7,719 nt of DNA, taken from JAFDVN01 sp964472275 (GTDB taxonomy: Bacteria; Acidobacteriota; Holophagae; Holophagales; Holophagaceae). The position numbers were made by a program, and so were the translations under genes. Of this stretch, positions 5,327 through 7,719 are shown piece after piece. Positions within the stretch are counted from its first letter, which is position 1; the number at the start of each line of letters is the position of its first letter. The notes below the pieces were generated by a model. That model made no database searches. It worked only from the letters and a program-made list of their open reading frames with translations, and had not been told where the DNA came from. Location of the stretch: assembly GCA_964472275.1 (NCBI GenBank), contig CAYYJN010000076.1, forward strand, positions 1 to 7,719, written 5' to 3'.

Positions 5327-5692
5327 ATGAGAGCGGCAACCCTCGCCTTGGCGCTCACCGCGCTTCCCTGCCTGATGGCCGCCCCGGCCGATTCGGCGCT
5401 CGCCGGAACCTGGCGGGTGGCCTCCACGGCTCCGGGCAAGGGACGACCTGCGGAACTGGGCGAACTGAAGGTGGACCCGGGCGGCAATTACCAATGGAGC
5501 GAGAACCGCCAGTTGGCGGGCCTGGGCGCGCTCCAGCCCCACCGCCCCGCCAGCGGCCCCCGGGCGGGCCAGGACTGCTGGCTCTTCCACCGGGGCAAAG
5601 GCGACTTCTACGCGTTCCGGGATGGCGACGCGCTGGAGGTCTACGACGCCGCCTCGAACTCGCTCATCGGCCGCGGCGCGAAACGGCGCTAG
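5327..5692 (+). CDS. Small secreted protein of unknown function
   Basis: A 121-residue protein opening with a signal peptide: MR, a hydrophobic stretch at about 3-19 (AATLALALTALPCLMAA), then APA at 19-21 as a likely signal peptidase I site. LPC at 13-15 is not a valid lipobox because proline precedes the cysteine. The mature part (about 100 residues) begins AGTWRVAS and contains alternating polar/hydrophobic stretches, with GELKVDPGGNYQWSENRQL, then CWLFHRGKGDFYAFRDGDAL and a basic end GRGAKRR. This is suggestive of a small beta-barrel such as lipocalin-like 'AGTW' proteins, but no family is recognised. The start is set by AGGAG at 5317-5321, five bases before the ATG; the longer frame from 5270 is scpA antisense. 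It is divergent from scpA. Its TAG stop lies in a CTAG shared with the stop of the convergent methyltransferase. Confidence 0.7.
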   Translation: MRAATLALALTALPCLMAAPADSALAGTWRVASTAPGKGRPAELGELKVDPGGNYQWSENRQLAGLGALQPHRPASGPRAGQDCWLFHRGKGDFYAFRDGDALEVYDAASNSLIGRGAKRR

Positions 5693-6495
5693 GAGGCGGT
5701 CGCCTCCACCACCAGCGCGGACATGGGGCTGACGAAGGGCGCCGCCCCGCCGAAGGCCGCCAAAGCTTCCGCCACCAGGGCCTCCGCCCGCTCAAGATCC
5801 GCGCCCCGGGTCGCGAGTTCTCCGGCCAACGGTGTGCCTCGGAGCAGGCCGAGGGCCAGCTCCCGCGCGCTGGGGCTTCGGCATTCCTTGGGGACCGCTT
5901 CCATGCGGATATCCATGAAGCCCGCTTCCTCCAACAGGCCTCGGATGAGCGACTGGTCGTTGAACCCGAAGGGCACCTCCAGGAATCTCGGAGGGTCCGC
6001 CGGAAAGAGGTCTGTCAGCGCGTGGAGCACCACGGGATTGGCGGGATTGGCCGCCAGCGTGTCCCACACGCTGAAAAGCAGGACGCCTCCAGGCTTCAGC
6101 ATCCGCCGGGCCTCGTGGAAGGTGGCCGCCTTGTCCGGCGGGAACATGAAGCCGAATTGGCAGACCACGGTCTCGAAACCGTGATCAGGGAATGGCAAGG
6201 CCGTCATGTCCGCCTGGCGCCACTCCAAACGCGGATCAGGCGGCACCCGCGCTTGAGCTTCGACGAGCATGGGCGGGTTCAGGTCGGTCGCCGTCAGGCG
6301 CGCATTCTCGCCCAAACGCTCCAGCAACCGCCGAGTCAGGATGCCGGTGCCGCAGGCCAGCTCCAGAACAGGGCCGGTTCGTCTCGCCACGCGGGCGGCC
6401 ATGTCCTCCGCGTAAGGCTCGATGAAGGGCGCGCGCATATACCGTTCGTAGAATTCCGGGACGGACCCGGCGAAGGCGGGAGGATTCCCAGTCAT
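5689..6495 (-). CDS. Class I SAM-dependent methyltransferase
   Basis: A 268-residue Rossmann-fold methyltransferase of the UbiE/Methyltransf_11 type. Motif I is VLELACGTG (43-51), the SAM-binding glycine loop. D71 in TATDLNPPML ends strand 2 and should bind the ribose. QADMTALPFPD (94-104) supplies the acidic residue near the adenine. The post-I/III region reads FETVVCQFGFMFPPD, and RMLKPGGVLLFSVWD (131-145) is the typical strand-5 motif. The N-terminal FYERYMRAPFIEPYAEDMA is shared with many small-molecule methyltransferases. The acceptor substrate cannot be deduced, and no biosynthetic neighbours give a hint. The start is supported by GGAG at 6502-6505, six bases before the ATG. It is divergent from lipA across 65 nt, and its stop overlaps the stop of the secreted-protein gene by four bases. 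Confidence 0.9.
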   Translation of the reverse strand: MTGNPPAFAGSVPEFYERYMRAPFIEPYAEDMAARVARRTGPVLELACGTGILTRRLLERLGENARLTATDLNPPMLVEAQARVPPDPRLEWRQADMTALPFPDHGFETVVCQFGFMFPPDKAATFHEARRMLKPGGVLLFSVWDTLAANPANPVVLHALTDLFPADPPRFLEVPFGFNDQSLIRGLLEEAGFMDIRMEAVPKECRSPSARELALGLLRGTPLAGELATRGADLERAEALVAEALAAFGGAAPFVSPMSALVVEATAS

Positions 6496-6518
6496 GGCGG
6501 TCTCCGGAAGCTCCGCCC

Positions 6519-6524
6519 ATTGTC
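6519..6524 (-). promoter_or_regulatory. Putative -10 box (GACAAT) of the methyltransferase gene
   Basis: GACAAT on the minus strand, followed by GGGCGGAGC, repeats the sequence found before the MBL hydrolase (13 identical bases at 882-894 and 6512-6524). Here the ATG is farther on (6495), leaving a short leader of about 16 nt that contains a proper GGAG ribosome site. No consensus -35 is visible. The match to the other promoter is the main support. Confidence 0.45.
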
Positions 6525-6547
6525 CCAGGGTGGTCCAGCGCGGCGGA

Positions 6548-6553
6548 TAGACT
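6548..6553 (+). promoter_or_regulatory. Putative -10 box (TAGACT) of lipA, leaderless type
   Basis: TAGACT is followed by seven bases (GGAGGCC) and the lipA ATG at 6561. GGAGG ends two bases before the ATG, too close for normal ribosome binding, but transcription would be expected to start at or next to the A of the ATG. Identical in 12 bases (TAGACTGGAGGC) to the site before the DUF1648 gene at 904-915. No clear -35. Confidence 0.5.
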
Positions 6554-6560
6554 GGAGGCC

Positions 6561-7445
6561 ATGGCCCGCCCGCCCGTCCTCCCCGGCCCCCGCCCCGAAT
6601 GGCTGAAGATCCGCATCCCCGCGCCGGAGGTGGTGGAGGAGGTCCACGGCCTCATGCGCGAGAAGAAGCTTGTGACCGTGTGCGAGGAGGCCCGCTGCCC
6701 GAACTTGAATGAGTGCTGGGGCGTGCACCGCACCGCCACCTTCATGCTCATGGGCGAGATCTGCACGCGCCATTGCAGCTTCTGCTCCGTGGGCAAGGGC
6801 AAGCCCGGGCAACTCGACGAAGACGAGCCCCAGCGCGTGGCCGAGGCCGTCGCGGCGCTCAAGCTGAAGTTCGCCGTCGTGACGAGCGTGAACCGCGACG
6901 ATCTTCCCGATGGCGGCGCCGAGCATTTCGCCCAGACCATCCGCTGGATCCGCACGCTGAACGCGGGTTGCGGCGTGGAGGTGCTCATCCCCGACTTCCG
7001 CGGCATGGAGGACGCGCTTCAGCGCGTATTGGAGGCCGAGCCTGAAGTGCTCAACCACAATGTCGAAACGGTGCCGCGCCTCTACAGACGAGTCCGCCCC
7101 GACGCCAACTATGAGCAGTCCATGACCGTCCTCAGTCGCGCCGCCGCGTACCGCGACGCGCAGGCGCCGGAGCTGCGCACCAAGAGCGGCATCATGGTGG
7201 GCCTGGGCGAGACCGAGGACGAGATCCTCGCGCTGATGAAGGATTGGCGGGCCGCGAGCGTCAACATCGCCACCCTCGGCCAGTACCTGCCGCCCACTGC
7301 GAACCACCTGCCCCTGGAGCGCTTCGTCGAACCCGCCGAATTCGAGATGTACCGCCGCAAAGGCGAGGAGATGGGTTTCCAGCGCGTTGAGAGCGGCCCG
7401 CTGGTGAGGAGCAGCTACCACGCGGCGGAGAGCTACGCAGGGTAA
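6561..7445 (+). CDS. lipA: Lipoyl synthase
   Basis: A 294-residue radical-SAM enzyme that inserts two sulfurs into protein-bound octanoyl groups to make the lipoyl cofactor of 2-oxoacid dehydrogenases and the glycine cleavage system. The sacrificial auxiliary cluster motif is complete (CEEARCPNLNEC: C41, C46, C52), as is the radical-SAM CxxxCxxC (CTRHCSFC: C68, C72, C75). Further family motifs are RPEWLKIRIP (11-20), VTSVNRDDLPDGGAEHFA, LNHNVETVPRLY, the GLGE motif in IMVGLGETEDE, and LGQYLPPTANHLP. The C-terminal VRSSYHAAE carries the serine that ligates the auxiliary cluster. The length is typical. The start at 6561 is the only one that keeps RPEWLKIRIP; it has no properly spaced ribosome site. 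lipB is not adjacent in the window. It is divergent from the methyltransferase and followed by a structured inverted-repeat region. Confidence 0.97.
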   Translation: MARPPVLPGPRPEWLKIRIPAPEVVEEVHGLMREKKLVTVCEEARCPNLNECWGVHRTATFMLMGEICTRHCSFCSVGKGKPGQLDEDEPQRVAEAVAALKLKFAVVTSVNRDDLPDGGAEHFAQTIRWIRTLNAGCGVEVLIPDFRGMEDALQRVLEAEPEVLNHNVETVPRLYRRVRPDANYEQSMTVLSRAAAYRDAQAPELRTKSGIMVGLGETEDEILALMKDWRAASVNIATLGQYLPPTANHLPLERFVEPAEFEMYRRKGEEMGFQRVESGPLVRSSYHAAESYAG

Positions 7446-7450
7446 AGACG

Positions 7451-7566
7451 GGCCTTCGGCTTTCGTCTCTGGGCTTTTGCTGGTTCCGACCCAGCAAAGC
7501 ATTCGTGCGGACGACCGAATGTCCGGTCAAGCGAGAGCCAAAAGCCGATAGCCAATAGCCCAGGCC
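7451..7566. repeat. Imperfect inverted repeat with GCC(A/G)AAT-type 7-nt periodic arm
   Basis: The left arm (7451-7479) and right arm (7539-7566) pair at about 21 of 28 positions with one gap. The right arm is a 7-nt periodic run of AGCCAAA, AGCCGAT, AGCCAAT, AGCCCAG. The 59-nt interior holds smaller hairpins (7476-7483 with 7491-7498, and CATTCG 7500-7505 with CGAATG 7516-7521). It starts a few bases after the lipA stop and fills most of the 174-nt gap before the next gene. Its layout (periodic arms, one per gap) resembles the other two elements in the window, but it is a different sequence family. Apart from the -10 and ribosome site of the next gene, nothing else is seen in this gap. Confidence 0.65.
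7476..7498 (+). terminator. Stem-loop after lipA, possible terminator or 3'-end hairpin
   Basis: TTTGCTGG (7476-7483) and CCAGCAAA (7491-7498) form a perfect 8-bp stem with a 7-nt loop, about 30 nt after the lipA stop codon. There is no T-tract after it, so intrinsic termination is doubtful; it may be a transcript-end stabiliser or simply the core of the surrounding inverted repeat. Confidence 0.35.
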
Positions 7567-7573
7567 TATTCGT

Positions 7574-7579
7574 TAGACT
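7574..7579 (+). promoter_or_regulatory. Putative -10 box (TAGACT) of the small membrane protein gene
   Basis: The third exact TAGACT of the window that precedes a gene start. Here the ATG is 40 nt further on (7620), so the transcript would have a leader of about 34 nt with a normal GGAGG ribosome site at 7610-7614. The box begins eight bases after the inverted-repeat element. No consensus -35 is seen at the expected place, which falls inside the repeat's right arm. Confidence 0.4.
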
Positions 7580-7619
7580 TTCCAGGTCTCATCCCGCACA
7601 CCCCACCCCGGAGGACCTC

Positions 7620-7719
7620 ATGGTCTCGCTCGCGCATCTCTGGCTGCCGATTCTGCTTTCGGCCGTCTTCGTGTTCATCGCCAGCAGCCTCATCCACATG
7701 GCGCTCAAGTGGCACAACT
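7620..7719 (+). CDS. Small membrane protein, N-terminal part only
   Basis: An ATG at 7620 opens a frame that continues past the window edge (33 codons seen). It reads MVSLAHLWLPILLSAVFVFI, then ASSLIHMALKWHN. GGAGG at 7610-7614, five bases before the ATG, supports the start. The first helix spans about residues 7-27, with a histidine (H26) at its end and a second histidine in KWHN. The pattern resembles a group of conserved uncharacterised membrane proteins in Acidobacteriota and other bacteria that start 'SL..LWLPI-LSAV-VF--SS-IHM'. That likeness is from memory and the protein is incomplete, so function is unassigned. Confidence 0.7.
   Translation, partial: MVSLAHLWLPILLSAVFVFIASSLIHMALKWHN

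Noticed and set aside
4026..5330. 434-codon open frame on the plus strand opposite scpA and the membrane protein
   Set aside because: Antisense shadow of two genes with coherent families and operon spacing. It has very high H, G, R and E content and no motif.
5327..5371. Lipoprotein signal at LTALPC in the small secreted protein
   Set aside because: Proline directly before the cysteine does not fit a lipobox; an ordinary signal peptidase I site (APA) follows.
875..6110. 14-nt identity CTTCAGCATCCGCC near 875 and near 6096
   Set aside because: In the methyltransferase it encodes the conserved RRMLK segment; at the hydrolase start it is GG-ATG plus the first codons. Most likely coincidence.
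5494..6606. 370-codon plus-strand frame over the methyltransferase
   Set aside because: Runs antisense through all SAM-binding motifs of the methyltransferase and through the lipA promoter into lipA; a GC-driven shadow.

Overview
The window is a GC-rich, densely packed bacterial chromosome segment with mostly housekeeping genes and short intergenic gaps. No phage, transposase, plasmid or defence genes are visible. The organism is inferred, not proven: high GC, the style of the proteins, and dispersed periodic inverted repeats built on CACAGAG and CTGCG words would fit Acidobacteriota (Holophaga/Geothrix-like), but another high-GC phylum is possible.

Layout. On the left, the minus strand carries the N-terminus of a slipin/SPFH membrane protein (1-148, cut by the window edge). 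A 9-nt-periodic inverted repeat (174-249) separates it from a metallo-beta-lactamase-fold hydrolase (253-882). A 33-nt divergent gap leads to a plus-strand DUF1648/DUF5808-type membrane protein (916-1563) and uvrC (1580-3388). A second inverted repeat, made of CACAGAG words (3419-3515), fills the convergent gap between uvrC and a minus-strand operon. That operon reads scpA (5288 to 4476), a four-TM membrane protein (4472 to 3990) and a Sel1-repeat single-TM protein (3993 to 3538); the last two overlap by ATGA. Divergent from scpA is a small secreted protein of unknown function (5327-5692), whose stop codon shares a CTAG palindrome with the stop of a convergent SAM-dependent methyltransferase (5689-6495, minus). 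Divergent from the methyltransferase is lipA (6561-7445). A third inverted-repeat element (7451-7566) follows, then the start of a small membrane protein (7620 to the window end).

How the genes relate. UvrC (nucleotide excision repair), LipA (lipoyl cofactor synthesis) and ScpA (chromosome condensation) are independent core functions, each away from its usual partners (uvrA/uvrB, lipB, scpB), at least within this window. The scpA-membrane-Sel1 trio looks like a translationally coupled operon.

The most interesting signal is in the gaps. First, several start codons sit 6-9 nt after a -10-like hexamer (TAGACT twice, GACAAT, CATACT, TAGAAT), which predicts leaderless or nearly leaderless transcripts. 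Two divergent promoters 5.6 kb apart reuse the same pair of sequences (GACAATGGGCGGA on one strand, TAGACTGGAGGC on the other). Second, three unrelated families of long imperfect inverted repeats with internal 7-10-nt periodicity each occupy one intergenic gap. These are sequence observations; the functions proposed are inference.
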